Positions 30,572 to 39,800 of a DNA stretch of 64,000 nt are shown piece after piece; the stretch's first letter is position 1, and every line of letters starts with the position of its first letter. Origin of the DNA: Candidatus Arsenophonus triatominarum (lineage in GTDB: Bacteria; Pseudomonadota; Gammaproteobacteria; Enterobacterales; Enterobacteriaceae); assembly GCF_001640365.1 (NCBI RefSeq), contig NZ_LWMI01000018.1, forward strand, positions 1 through 64,000, in the 5' to 3' direction. Under the pieces are notes generated by a model. The model made no database searches. It was not told the origin of the DNA and worked only from the letters and a program-made list of their open reading frames with translations. A program made the translations under genes and the position numbers.

Positions 30572-31324
30572 AAACATAGAGCGGTGAGAATCACGATAGC
30601 TGGCAAGTACCTCATCTGAGAATTTACGTGTTCCATCTTCATTATTTATCCCTGAAATGTAATTATGAAAATGGCTAATTATAGCTGCAATCAGCAATCC
30701 GCTGTCTGTCTTTTTAGCCGTAAATAGTAAATCAGCCTTATTAAAAATCTCAGTGACACTTTTATGATTAGTGCTAGCTTTATCCATGAATATTGATAAT
30801 TCAATATTTGTGTCCATAGTCCAATTCCACTGAACTGTACTAAAATTATATAGTATGTCCACTGAGTCAAATAATTTCAGTGGAGCGGTATTAATTGGAT
30901 AACTAAAGCTTATCCTCAAGCGTTCGCCATTTTCGTTAAGAATTTCGGATTTTATGTTAGCTAATGATACTAATGTTTGTGGTGAGGCATCTTTTGTAAT
31001 GCAACAATAAAGAGCATAAGAATTAGACACCAATTTCGACTTATTTTCACTTAGCTGTCCCTTACAGGTAAAAGAAAAATCATTGTTATAATAGTCTTCC
31101 GCCATGCTCTTTACACTTTCTAATGTGCTGGCAAAATCCTTGGAGGCTTGCCGGAAGTTAATATAGTCGTTTTCTGGTAAACGAAAGGCGATATTTTCAA
31201 TCAGCTCGGGAGGCAGATTTTTTATACCGATCACGTTTGCTAAGGGACTATTTTGATTATTTGATGAGGTAGATTCTGAATCTGAATAAGAAACCAGGCG
31301 ATGACTCGAATTGTTCACGTACAT
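30533..31324 (-). CDS. F-box-like protein, candidate host-directed effector
   Basis: 263 residues with no signal peptide or membrane segment. A polar Ser/Asn-rich N-terminus (1-31) precedes a segment at about 36-72, IKNLPPELIENIAFRLPEND followed by YINFRQASKDFAST, that fits the F-box pattern (L-P-x-E-L, I, L, then the F-R-x-x-S-K-x-F spacing). The rest is unrecognised. F-boxes bind Skp1 of eukaryotic SCF ubiquitin ligases and occur in bacteria mainly as secreted effectors, so secretion into host cells is the inference. AAGGA lies 7 bp before the start. The 3' end overlaps the convergent resolvase by 39 bp, and the frame is intact. Confidence 0.7.
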   Translation of the reverse strand: MYVNNSSHRLVSYSDSESTSSNNQNSPLANVIGIKNLPPELIENIAFRLPENDYINFRQASKDFASTLESVKSMAEDYYNNDFSFTCKGQLSENKSKLVSNSYALYCCITKDASPQTLVSLANIKSEILNENGERLRISFSYPINTAPLKLFDSVDILYNFSTVQWNWTMDTNIELSIFMDKASTNHKSVTEIFNKADLLFTAKKTDSGLLIAAIISHFHNYISGINNEDGTRKFSDEVLASYRDSHRSMFLTGDCINRFTPR

Positions 31325-31450
31325 AGTTTTTCCTTTTTTTATTCTCTATTGATTGACTTATTATAAAATAGCGTATTTTTTTTATAAAACTCATCAATTA
31401 CGCATTCCTATATCACCGTATTTTTCCTTCCTTTTGTCGGAAATTTTTCT
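31325..31450 (-). promoter_or_regulatory. Upstream region of the F-box gene
   Basis: AT-rich with long T runs. On the minus strand, TTATAAAA-like and TATTTTATAATAAG sequences could form a -10 region. No recognisable operator. Confidence 0.35.
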
Positions 31451-31561
31451 ATGCCGTTACCCTTTCCTTTTGACTTTAAAAAGCCGGATTATGTTCAGGT
31501 GTTTGAGTGGCGTGCTGAGCGATTAAAGCATCTTCGGGAGCAACCGGAAAGTCTTAAACTA
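31451..31561 (+). pseudogene. Phage terminase-like N-terminal fragment
   Basis: [20 protein letters not shown] and [16 protein letters not shown] resemble from memory the start of large terminase subunits (FD...PDY..VFE.R..RL..+R). The IS982 remnant truncates it after 37 codons. Confidence 0.5.
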
Positions 31562-31888
31562 ACCTGAGTTCGGGATAAGAAATAAAGTGAAAGTCTTGCT
31601 ATTCAAATAGTTGAATGCGCATATTTCGTTAAAATACTCTAACAATCTGGTTAAAGAGTAGAGCATTGTTAAACAATGATGGAAAATCTTACTGAACTTT
31701 ATTGCCTGATGGATGATTTTTGTAAAGACTTCGAACCAAAAATGCATGAAATTTTGCTGAATAACGGTAGTAAGCGTCGTAGACGGTTTACTCAGCTTCC
31801 ATTGGCTGAAATGATGACACTGGTTGTTTTGTTTCATTAACTCCGATTCAGCCAATTCAAGGTATTTTATCTCTATCATGTCCGTTTA

Positions 31889-32769
31889 TAGCTAGGCGAC
31901 TTAATTTTGATTACAGCATATGTATTAAAAACAGGTCATCGATAGTGCATCCTGTTTCCATCTTTTTACGTTTAGCTTGAGACCATTTATGTTCTATAGG
32001 ATTTAAATCTGGTGAATACACAGGCAAATATTCTATCTGGTGTCCTGCGTTTATAATTGCCTGTTCAATATTCTTACCTTTGTGAAAGCTAGCGTTGTCC
32101 ATAAAAATAACAGAATTTTCAGGAAGTTCTGGGAGCAATATTTTTGTGATCCAAACATAAAAAACATCACGGTTAATATTGCAATCAAATAATCCGATAG
32201 CAAAAAGGGTTGTTCCCAATAAAGCGCCAATAACATTTGTTCTTCCCTTAGCACCCCAGTTTTTCAGGCCAAAACAACGGTGACCTTTTGGGGAATAGCC
32301 GTGAGTTCGTGGAGTGTCATGTGAAAAACCACTTTCATCAATAAAAACAACAGATTTATCTTTTTTTTCATACTGTTGTCTTTTTTGCTGATGTGCCAGC
32401 CTGTCGCTTTCGTTGGTTTTTGGATGGAATAGAGTTTTTTTTATAGGTTAATCCCAGCTTTTTAAGGGATTGCCAAATAGTCTTTTTACAAACACCGAAT
32501 CGCTCTGCCCGTTCCTTTTGGTAAGCATCTGGATACTGTTCCACATCTTTTGCTAAAGCATTTTTATCGAGCTTCCTCTTACGTGGCGTTGAATTTTTTG
32601 GCTCTGGTCGTTTAAGCCAACGTACTAAAGACGCTTTTCCAATACGGAATTGTTTCGCAGTTTCTCGAATTGTTAAACCTTCGGCTTTCCTTACAGATAT
32701 TACTTTACGTCGAAAATCAATTGTATAACTCATAACACACCTTGTAATCAAAATTAAGTCGCCTAGCTA
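31889..32769 (-). mobile_element. IS630-family element, copy 6
   Basis: Full-length, reverse orientation, TA on both sides, inside the IS982 gene. Confidence 0.95.
31911..32733 (-). CDS. IS630-family transposase, copy 6
   Basis: A8/A8 tracts. It shares a silent AAC codon (Asn of CNINRD) with copies 2, 9 and 11, marking a sub-lineage. Confidence 0.85.
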
Positions 32770-32928
32770 TATATCTCAGGAAGGAATTTCCTAACTTGCC
32801 ATCATATTCACGCTGCGTAGAGTTACTTCCGCGCAGTGCCTTAGCTTTAACGGCACTGTTTGAGTCAAATAAGGGAAAGTGCACAGGTCTGTCGGTTGCC
32901 GATTCTACTCCGATAGCTGTGTGTGATA

Positions 32929-33809
32929 TAGCTAGGCGACTTAATTTTGATTACAAGGTGTGTTATGAGTTATACAATTGATTTTCGACGTAAAGTAATA
33001 TCTGTAAGGAAAGCCGAAGGTTTAACAATTCGAGAAACTGCGAAACAATTCCGTATTGGAAAAGCGTCTTTAGTACGTTGGCTTAAACGACCAGAGCCAA
33101 AAAATTCAACGCCACGTAAGAGGAAGCTCGATAAAAATGCTTTAGCAAAAGATGTGGAACAGTATCCAGATGCTTACCAAAAGGAACGGGCAGAGCGATT
33201 CGGTGTTTGTAAAAAGACTATTTGGCAATCCCTTAAAAAGCTGGGATTAACCTATAAAAAAAACTCTATTCCATCCAAAAACCAACGAAAGCGACAGGCT
33301 GGCACATCAGCAAAAAAGACAACAGTATGAAAAAAAAGATAAATCTGTTGTTTTTATTGATGAAAGTGGTTTTTCACATGACACTCCACGAACTCACGGC
33401 TATTCCCCAAAAGGTCACCGTTGTTTTGGCCTGAAAAACTGGGGTGCTAAGGGAAGAACAAATGTTATTGGCGCTTTATTGGGAACAACCCTTTTTGCTA
33501 TCGGATTATTTGATTGCAATATTAATCGTGATGTTTTTTATGTTTGGATCACAAAAATATTGCTCCCAGAACTTCCTGAAAATTCTGTTATTTTTATGGA
33601 CAACGCTAGCTTTCACAAAGGTAAGAATATTGAACAGGCAATTATAAACGCAGGACACCAGATAGAATATTTGCCTGTGTATTCACCAGATTTAAATCCT
33701 ATAGAACATAAATGGTCTCAAGCTAAACGTAAAAAGATGGAAACAGGATGCACTATCGATGACCTGTTTTTAATACATATGCTGTAATCAAAATTAAGTC
33801 GCCTAGCTA
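32929..33809 (+). mobile_element. IS630-family element, copy 7
   Basis: Full-length. It lies 159 bp from copy 6 in the opposite orientation, so the two form an inverted pair around a piece of the IS982 gene. Confidence 0.95.
32965..33787 (+). CDS. IS630-family transposase, copy 7
   Basis: A8/A8 tracts, both frames open; AAT at the Asn codon, unlike the neighbouring copy 6. Confidence 0.85.
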
Positions 33810-34089
33810 TAACTTACGGATCCGCCGGCATAAAGTCTTCGATGGGATAGCTGAACGAGGAAAAACCTCAACAGGTTGGTTCTTTGGTTTCAAACTTCAT
33901 GTAATTATCAATCATTTGGGGGAAATACTCAGTTTTCGATTTACACCAGGAAACACAGATGATCGGAAACCATTACCTGAGCTGATAAAAGATCTTTCTG
34001 GTTGTTTGTATGCGGATAAAGGGTGTTTATCGGCTTCACTGAAACAGCAACTAAAAACAATGGGAATTAACCTTATAACGAATATCAAG

Positions 34090-34281
34090 CACGAGTTTCG
34101 CACCAATAAAAAAACGCTCTATTTTTAAGTTTAATTCAGCATAATATATAAATAGACAAAATCTTATAAATTAAAATCAACTTAGTTGTAAATTAAACAA
34201 ATTTATACGTTTTAGCAACTTGCAAATTAACCATTGCTTTAAGCCATTTCTGGAATTTTATATGCCTGTGCGAAACTCGTG
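34090..34281 (-). mobile_element. 191-bp MITE family, copy 4
   Basis: Both 14-bp ends intact. It joins the IS982 remnant to a TnpB-like remnant. Confidence 0.85.
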
Positions 34282-34283
34282 AG

Positions 34284-34377
34284 TTCTTTAAATTGATTGC
34301 TGGATTTTCATTACGGTCATGTTCTTCACCGCAAGACGGACGTTTCCAGTAGCGTACAGATAACGGTAGTTTTCCTA
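34284..34377 (-). pseudogene. TnpB (IS605/IS607 OrfB)-like C-terminal fragment
   Basis: Reverse translation gives RPSCGEEHDRNENPAINLK, matching the zinc-ribbon plus third RuvC Asp segment (C-x-x-C-G...HDR-x-x-N-A-x-x-N) of TnpB proteins. Only about 30 codons remain. Confidence 0.6.
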
Positions 34378-34449
34378 GTTTATACCCGCAATTATAAATC
34401 TATTCATATAGGATAGTATAGTTATGAGTAGATAAAAATTAAACTGTTA

Positions 34450-34575
34450 AAACCTTGAGCCGTGCTGACATAGGTAAAGTCCGCCATCCAAAGCTGATTG
34501 GGTCGCTCAGCCATGAAAAGCCGGCTCACTAGGTCATCCGGCGTAGCCGCATCTTTATGTTTTCTTCGAACTTAT
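34450..34575 (-). pseudogene. IS3-type transposase fragment (second type)
   Basis: Reverse translation gives KHKDAATPDDLVSRLF, then ERPNQLWMADFTYVSTAQG, containing the first catalytic Asp of an rve core distinct from the IS3 element elsewhere in the window. Between here and 34947 I see no convincing gene; the small frame at 34621-34803 has hydrophobic stretches but no family resemblance. Confidence 0.6.
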
Positions 34576-34947
34576 TAGTATCCAATTTTTTCAAAGCCTT
34601 AATCATAGAATCTATCAGGTATGTATATAGTTTTTCATTCATTCCTACGCACGCCTCCCAAAGTAAAGAAATTAATTATGTGTTGTAGTATATTGCGTGG
34701 AGAGGTAGGATCTCTCATTGCTAAACCTGTATTGCAAGCTATATTATGTATGTTAAGCATATTGTTAACATTCATCATTAATTCCTTATTTAGAGTTAGG
34801 TAATAAGATATTTAATATTTACCTTTATTTAACAATGCTATTCTTGTTTTTGTATTCTATCAATATTAATGAAGCTACTTTAAGGTTACAGCCGTTGTTT
34901 TGGAGCTATCCGATAGCATTACAATTAACAACAGCTATATTTTATTG

Positions 34948-35844
34948 TTAAAGGTCAGTGAATGGTTCAGCATAAAAGTATTCCACATACAATGATTGAA
35001 CTTTTGCGTAATTTAATTTGTTATTTAACTTATCTAAATTAAAAGTAAAATTTTCTGCCAATGATTGTGTTACATGTTTTTTTATATTGTTAATTGAGTC
35101 TGATAAATTAAATAGAATACTTAATTCATTTTCTTTTGTTGTATCTAACTCTTTGATATTGTAAATATAATAAAGCTGATCATGATAATAATCAAAACAT
35201 TTCATTTGAAGAGAAATCCATTTTTGTAATAAATTTTTACTAATATCTATTTCTTTTTTTGTTTTCTCGCTTAATAAATGTAGATTCATTCTTATTTTAT
35301 TTTTTATATTAATATTTTCTAATTTATCTATTTTGCTATCATATTTTACTTTACTTAAAGCTGCATCTAGACCTTCATGGATAACGGTATTGCTGTTTAA
35401 TAATTCACTATTATTAGTTAATTTCCTTTCTTTTATAGAATAAACATCTTTTTCAGGATCCCCATAAATCATTGAGTATTCATCTATAACATCTTTAATA
35501 GAAAAAGTAAAAGTATAAGAACCATTTTTATTTGGAGTGATAGATGCCTTAAATCCGTCTTGATAAACAGGATATGCCATTCCCTTAAGTTGGTAAAAAG
35601 CAGTCACTTTTTTTAAAATGGATTCAGTATCATATTCATCACTGTTATGTGTTAACACATAAATTTTTTCCAGCGCTTCGCTTGTATTGGTTCCACAAAA
35701 CCAATCTTTAATTTTTTCCCATATGCCAACATGTGTAGCTTTCTCTTTTGATGAACTTTCAATAGCTTGTTTAATATTTTCATTGCTAAGTGTTCTGTTA
35801 AACGAAAATAAAGAATTACCTTTAATATATATTGTCATAGCCAT
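34948..35844 (-). CDS. Candidate type III effector with a WEK(I/M)xxFF-like motif
   Basis: 298 residues with no signal peptide and no transmembrane helix. The N-terminus MAMTIYIKGNSLFSFNR is followed at residues 42-49 by WEKIKDWF and then TSEALEKIYVLTH. This closely resembles the conserved N-terminal WEK(I/M)xxFF translocation motif of Salmonella SPI-2 effectors (SifA, SspH, SseI group), which is also followed by an A-x-x-x-L-x-E/K pattern. The remaining 240 residues are unrecognised, Lys/Asn-rich and mostly helical in appearance. It is probably secreted into host cells by an SPI-2-like type III system encoded elsewhere. The frame is intact. A second Met at position 3 is an alternative start. 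Confidence 0.65.
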   Translation of the reverse strand: MAMTIYIKGNSLFSFNRTLSNENIKQAIESSSKEKATHVGIWEKIKDWFCGTNTSEALEKIYVLTHNSDEYDTESILKKVTAFYQLKGMAYPVYQDGFKASITPNKNGSYTFTFSIKDVIDEYSMIYGDPEKDVYSIKERKLTNNSELLNSNTVIHEGLDAALSKVKYDSKIDKLENINIKNKIRMNLHLLSEKTKKEIDISKNLLQKWISLQMKCFDYYHDQLYYIYNIKELDTTKENELSILFNLSDSINNIKKHVTQSLAENFTFNLDKLNNKLNYAKVQSLYVEYFYAEPFTDL

Positions 35845-35946
35845 TATCCCTAATATTCTAGACTTACGATACTAAAATTTGTTTTCTTTATTTTTATTTT
35901 TATTTTAACTTTTTATCACTAAGGTTTTTTACTTATTTTTCATAAT

Positions 35947-35968
35947 AATTTGTTGTTAATAACAAATT
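35947..35968. promoter_or_regulatory. Palindrome upstream of the WEKIKDWF gene
   Basis: AATTTGTT-GTTAAT-AACAAATT with 8-bp perfect arms, about 100 bp before the start, in an AT-rich region. Possible regulator site. Confidence 0.4.
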
Positions 35969-36042
35969 GATCTCAGTTCAATAAAAATTTTATCGTTAAG
36001 GTAATTATTTTTTCTTCCAGATTTATTTAACATAAGAGCTTG

Positions 36043-36334
36043 ATGTATAAGAAATTAATACCCGAAATGGTTACTCATTAACCTGCGCCATGATGAAACC
36101 CTTTTTATTTTCTTCTAAATTTTGCCAAAATTATGTTGAAGGTTGAGATTAAGAAACGGAATAGATGGTTAAAAAACGATTAATTATCAATCAATTTTGA
36201 ACAAAAGGATAGATCTACCCTATCGTGAGTTTTTATCGCCACCGCAAACAAGCCAGATCATGGTGACGTGCCATAAGTTCTTTACGATTCAATCCAAAAT
36301 TCATTCCTGCGAAAAGTAATTTTTTCCCACATTA
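36043..36334 (-). mobile_element. IS91-family element, 3' end fragment
   Basis: The ori-type end ATGTATAAGAAATTAA (reverse strand) is preceded by CTTG, that is CAAG next to the element end. It is cut by IS630 copy 8. Confidence 0.8.
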
Positions 36335-37215
36335 TAGCTAGGCGACTTAATTTTGATTACAGCATATGTATTAAAAACAGGTCATCGATAGTGCATCCTG
36401 TTTCCATCTTTTTACGTTTAGCTTGAGACCATTTATGTTCTATAGGATTTAAATCTGGTGAATACACAGGCAAATATTCTATCTGGTGTCCTGCGTTTAT
36501 AATTGCCTGTTCAATATTCTTACCTTTGTGAAAGCTAGCGTTGTCCATAAAAATAACAGAATTTTCAGGAAGTTCTGGGAGCAATATTTTTGTGATCCAA
36601 ACATAAAAAACATCACGATTAATATTGCAATCAAATAATCCGATAGCAAAAAGGGTTGTTCCCAATAAAGCGCCAATAACATTTGTTCTTCCCTTAGCAC
36701 CCCAGTTTTTCAGGCCAAAACAACGGTGACCTTTTGGGGAATAGCCGTGAGTTCGTGGAGTGTCATGTGAAAAACCACTTTCATCAATAAAAACAACAGA
36801 TTTATCTTTTTTTTTCATACTGTTGTCTTTTTTGCTGATGTGCCAGCCTGTCGCTTTCGTTGGTTTTTGGATGGAATAGAGTTTTTTTATAGGTTAATCC
36901 CAGCTTTTTAAGGGATTGCCAAATAGTCTTTTTACAAACACCGAATCGCTCTGCCCGTTCCTTTTGGTAAGCATCTGGATACTGTTCCACATCTTTTGCT
37001 AAAGCATTTTTATCGAGCTTCCTCTTACGTGGCGTTGAATTTTTTGGCTCTGGTCGTTTAAGCCAACGTACTAAAGACGCTTTTCCAATACGGAATTGTT
37101 TCGCAGTTTCTCGAATTGTTAAACCTTCGGCTTTCCTTACAGATATTACTTTACGTCGAAAATCAATTGTATAACTCATAACACACCTTGTAATCAAAAT
37201 TAAGTCGCCTAGCTA
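36335..37215 (-). mobile_element. IS630-family element, copy 8 (A7/A9 variant)
   Basis: Full-length with TA on both sides. The left flank is IS91 and the right flank is IS3, so it marks a recombination joint. Confidence 0.95.
36357..37179 (-). CDS. IS630-family transposase, copy 8, with compensating tract lengths
   Basis: The only copy with A7 at the first tract, so the N-terminal frame reads through as TYKKTLFHPKTNESDRLAHQ to YEKKR. The second tract is A9 rather than A8, which introduces a stop. The catalytic half (36357-36818) starts MKKKDKSVVFIDESG in its own frame. The total length is unchanged from other copies. Confidence 0.88.
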
Positions 37216-37657
37216 TAATGGCAGACCAGGCGATGTTTTCCCTTGACGTTCTAAACGTAGGGCTCTTACCCACCGGCTAATCGCTGAAAGACTAAGCATG
37301 TTGCTCAATAGTGAAATAAAGTTGCTTAAAATAAAAACAAGTTAGATACATCTAAAAAATACAAAAATAGTTTATTTTTTAATCTTACGTAGGTTATTTT
37401 TAATGCAAAAATTGATGATTTTATCATCATCGGCTGTTTTTTTTGTAAGTCATAATTAATTTTGCTATTGAGCAACAGGCTTACTGACGTTCATGCCTTT
37501 CGCGGCTTCCTGGTAGGTGTAATTTTGGTCAAGGACTAATTTGGCGGTTTCACATTTAAATTCAGCAGTAATTATTTTACTCATTTCGGCACCTATAAAA
37601 ATTATGAGGTAAGCATATCACCTCAACTTAGGTGGCCAAATTTAGTATGCCACTACA
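37216..37657 (-). mobile_element. IS3-family element, orfA part interrupted by a MITE
   Basis: It holds the first 60 codons of OrfA and the element end GCCACTACA. The 189-bp MITE is inserted within the helix-turn-helix codons. Confidence 0.85.
37294..37482 (-). mobile_element. 189-bp MITE with IS5-like ends, copy 4
   Basis: Inserted in orfA with a perfect ACT duplication (37291-37293 and 37483-37485), which fixes the element ends as AAGC...GCTT. Confidence 0.92.
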
Positions 37658-38016
37658 GGCTTCTTCAGGAAAAACAGAGGGACGGTTATCCAGTCTTGCT
37701 CGCCAAAAGAAGCTCACGAGAGCTAATGAGAGTTTTCCACAATGACAACAGGTGAAACGCACATCAGGACGCCCCTGATAGGTGCGCCGAAATCCGTTAA
37801 TGACACGAGTTTCGCACAGGCATATAAAATTCCAGAAATGGCTTAAAAGCAATGATTAATTTGCAAGTTACTAAAACGTATAAATTTATTTAAATTACAA
37901 TAAGTTGCTTTTAATTTATAAGGTTTTTTCTATTTATATATTATGCTGAATTAAACTTAAAAATAGAGCGTTTTTTTATTGGTGCGAAACTCGTGAATGG
38001 TATAAGTGTATTTCAT
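37658..38016 (-). pseudogene. Small CxC protein (locus c), interrupted by a MITE
   Basis: MKYTYTI (to 37996) is followed, after the MITE, by NGFRRTYQGRPDVRFTCCHC, GKLSLALVSFFWRARLDNRP and SVFPEEA. The region TCCHCGK could bind metal. It is the longest version of this protein seen here; an IS3 end cuts its C-terminus. Confidence 0.55.
37804..37995 (+). mobile_element. 191-bp MITE family, copy 5
   Basis: Inserted in the CxC gene. The flanks AATGA and AATGG suggest a 5-bp duplication with one mismatch. Confidence 0.85.
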
Positions 38017-38148
38017 GCAGTACCCCCCAACTCTCTGGAGAATTCGGGCACGCTGGCGAAGGATTAAACTGCGTGAGGTTCGAGCGAATAACTCGATTAT
38101 TTGATTTGGTGCTTCAATTACGCGCACACGGAAGGTACTATTTTGCAT
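38014..38148 (-). CDS. Conserved 44-residue protein (locus c)
   Basis: MQNSTFRVRVIEAPNQIIEL...RQRARILQRVGG. An extra base before the usual stop makes the frame run on into the next gene (GGYCMKYTYTI), producing a fusion rather than an ATGA overlap. Confidence 0.6.
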
Positions 38149-38157
38149 AGTCCGACT

Positions 38158-38218
38158 CCTACTACAGTTAGGTTGTTGGATTAGCTCTGTGTTGGTGCTC
38201 GATACACCAACTCAGGGC
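38158..38218 (-). promoter_or_regulatory. Two-hairpin leader, locus c
   Basis: CCTA-N7-TAGG at 38158-38172 and distal hairpin 38184-38218 with TTGGTG/CACCAA and GCTCTG/CAGGGC stems. Confidence 0.7.
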
Positions 38219-38227
38219 GGTTATTAA

Positions 38228-38701
38228 CTATCGTTTTTTTAATGTAGTAAATATTTTTCTACCATCTTTAGAATATTGAATATTAAGATTTATAGTTTTC
38301 CTTCGTTTATAAACATCGACCCATTCAACTTTAGCAAATAAGTAAGGGTTAGCCTCCAACTCTCCACGACCTGATCTTATAAAAATACCCTTATCTATAA
38401 GTTTTTTAGTCATATTTTTAAAAGTTTGGTATTTAATTTCAACTTCTGGATGAATAGATTTTTCAAATCTAGTTTTTGATACAGAAACAATTCCATCCCA
38501 ACTAATCATCTTAGCTAAAGCAAAAAGAACATCTGATTCAGTTTTAGATAATCCATGTATACTTCCTATATCATCGATATAAAATTTGATATAGCTAGGT
38601 TCTTTCGGAATATAAAAAGTTTTTGATGATTCTGAGCTTGCAACCTCACCAGTTTTCATATCCGTAATTTGCTTTTCTGTTATTTTAGCCATATTTTGCA
38701 A
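38228..38701 (-). CDS. RepL-like plasmid replication protein
   Basis: 157 residues. After a polar N-terminus come YIKFYIDDIGSIHGLSKTES, DVLFALAKMISWDGIVSVSK (winged-helix start) and YQTFKNMTKKLIDKGIFIRS, then GRGELEANPYLFAKVEWVDV. The N-P-Y-L-F motif after the wing is characteristic of RepL-type initiators. The frame is intact. It lies just upstream of the locus c leader, as the other rep gene does at locus a. Upstream repeats AGTACTTTT and AAAAGTACT (38713-38780) may be its operator. Confidence 0.62.
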   Translation of the reverse strand: MQNMAKITEKQITDMKTGEVASSESSKTFYIPKEPSYIKFYIDDIGSIHGLSKTESDVLFALAKMISWDGIVSVSKTRFEKSIHPEVEIKYQTFKNMTKKLIDKGIFIRSGRGELEANPYLFAKVEWVDVYKRRKTINLNIQYSKDGRKIFTTLKKR

Positions 38702-38712
38702 GTCATCATATT

Positions 38713-38780
38713 TAAGTACTTTTAGTATATGTAACTAGTACGCAAATGCAAGTGCTATTTTAAATATATAAAAGTACTCT
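38713..38780. promoter_or_regulatory. Inverted AGTACTTTT repeats upstream of the RepL-like gene
   Basis: AAGTACTTTT and AAAAGTACT lie about 50 bp apart in AT-rich sequence; candidate operator or initiator site. Confidence 0.4.
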
Positions 38781-38881
38781 ACATCAGTATTATAAATACC
38801 AAAAACTAAATAAAAATCAAAATAAGTAGGAAAAGTATCCCTTTTATTATTTATATCAATAATAAAAAAATACCCCTACCG

Positions 38882-38999
38882 CGCTAACGCTTGGTCAACG
38901 CCTCTGTCTAGCAAAAACGAGTTTTGCCAGCCTTCGCCGTTCTGATGAAATGTGATTCGGTGCTTCACAGACAAGCACGCGGAAGGTAGACTTTTTCAT
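38882..38999 (-). pseudogene. 44-residue protein, truncated version (locus d)
   Basis: MKKSTFRVLVCEAPNH matches the family start; the rest (ISSERRRLAKLVFARQRR) is unrelated sequence read to a stop, so the gene was truncated by a deletion. Confidence 0.5.
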
Positions 39000-39009
39000 T
39001 AGCCTTACT

Positions 39010-39069
39010 CCTATTGATAGTAGGTTTAGGGTTAGCTGGTTGATTGAGTTAGTACCTCTTTCAATCAGC
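39010..39069 (-). promoter_or_regulatory. Two-hairpin leader, locus d
   Basis: CCTA-N7-TAGG at 39010-39024; distal hairpin 39035-39069 with TTGATTGA/TCAATCA arms. Divergent from the XRE gene. Confidence 0.68.
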
Positions 39070-39111
39070 GTCTTTTTGCAAAAAAATTAACATAAACGAT
39101 AATATATTTAG

Positions 39112-39127
39112 ATTGACTTTAGTCAAT
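39112..39127. promoter_or_regulatory. Palindromic operator upstream of the XRE gene
   Basis: ATTGACT-TT-AGTCAAT, perfect, 45 bp before the start of the XRE-type gene; likely its autoregulatory site. Confidence 0.55.
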
Positions 39128-39172
39128 TATTTTTTATATTAATCCATAAATAAATAATCATTGAGGCACATA

Positions 39173-39370
39173 ATGAATTGGTCAAAGGCTATTTTACAGC
39201 TAAAAGCAAAGTCAGGGGTTCAGACCAATAAAGGTTTATATGAAAAAGCAGGAGTAACACCAAGTGCTTTTGCTGCAATAAAGAAAGGAACAGCTACATT
39301 TAAGAATGTAGAAAAACTATGTAGTGCTTGGGGTGTAAAACCAAGTGAATTTATTTCATGGGGAGAATAA
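39173..39370 (+). CDS. XRE/Cro-type transcriptional regulator
   Basis: 65 residues from MNWSKAILQLKAKSG, chosen because GAGG lies 7 bp upstream of this Met. The HTH is GLYEKAGVTPSAFAAIKKGT with recognition helix SAFAAIKKG, then KNVEKLCSAWGVKPSEFISW. It resembles short plasmid Cro-like repressors. It lies between a leader (divergent) and a rep gene (downstream), so it may control replication. Confidence 0.75.
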   Translation: MNWSKAILQLKAKSGVQTNKGLYEKAGVTPSAFAAIKKGTATFKNVEKLCSAWGVKPSEFISWGE

Positions 39371-39511
39371 CGATCAAACTATGTTGATTTTATTATATTT
39401 AATTACCAAAATTACCGCTTTTTTGTAGGGGTGTTTTAAGTTTTAATGTAAGTAACAGTTTTTGTTTTAAAATAATTAGTTGTAAATTAGTAAAGATCTT
39501 AAAGAAAAAAA

Positions 39512-39528
39512 CAGAGTGTATCACTCTG
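39512..39528 (+). promoter_or_regulatory. Hairpin before the truncated rep gene
   Basis: CAGAGTG-TAT-CACTCTG, 7-bp perfect arms, 20 bp ahead of the rep start; may be an operator or mRNA hairpin. Confidence 0.5.
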
Positions 39529-39548
39529 ATTTATTACGGGAGGTTACT

Positions 39549-39800
39549 TTGTCTAATACTGAGCCTTGGCAGGATAAAAACAAAAAACTGATTGTACAGA
39601 GTAATGATCTGATTACTGCTAGGTATGATTTGGATATTGATGGTTTTCGAGCTTTAACATTATTTTTATCAAAAGTTAATCAGAGACTGGAAAATCCTGG
39701 CTGGGTTTCTTTTACAGCTCATGAATTTCAAATTACATTTGACATTAACAAAAAGAATATTTGGCGCTGTATGAAAAAGGCCGTAACATCTCTTTCCAAG
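39549..39800 (+). pseudogene. Rep_3-type initiator, N-terminal half
   Basis: It begins at TTG preceded by GGGAGG: LSNTEPWQDKNKKLIVQSND, then LTLFLSKVNQR and FDINKKNIWRCMKKAVTSLSK, the first winged helix of Rep_3 proteins. The IS91 element interrupts it at 39801. The matching C-terminal part appears to be the inverted fragment at 42066-43010. Confidence 0.75.

Larger units (their letters stand above)
31676..34088 (+). pseudogene. IS982-family transposase, interrupted and frameshifted
   Basis: Part 1 (31676-31888): MMENLTELYCLMDDFCKDFE, with a stop after LVVLFH. Part 2 (32772-32928) lies between the IS630 copies and includes the ADSTPIAVCD motif with the first catalytic Asp. Part 3 (33812-34088): STGWFFGFKLHVIINHLGEI, PGNTDDRKPL and LYADKGCLS with the second Asp. 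The C-terminal Glu region is gone. Confidence 0.8.
31562..34089 (+). mobile_element. IS982-family element carrying two IS630 insertions
   Basis: It starts with ACCTGAGTTCGGGATAAG and contains an IS982-type transposase gene interrupted by IS630 copies 6 and 7. The right end is lost at the MITE at 34090. Confidence 0.8.

Noticed and set aside
34284..34377. Active TnpB RNA-guided nuclease
   Set aside because: Only about 30 C-terminal codons remain and no right-end guide-RNA structure could be placed.
34621..34803. 60-codon ORF with hydrophobic stretches
   Set aside because: No ribosome binding site, no family resemblance and surrounded by transposon remnants; treated as chance.
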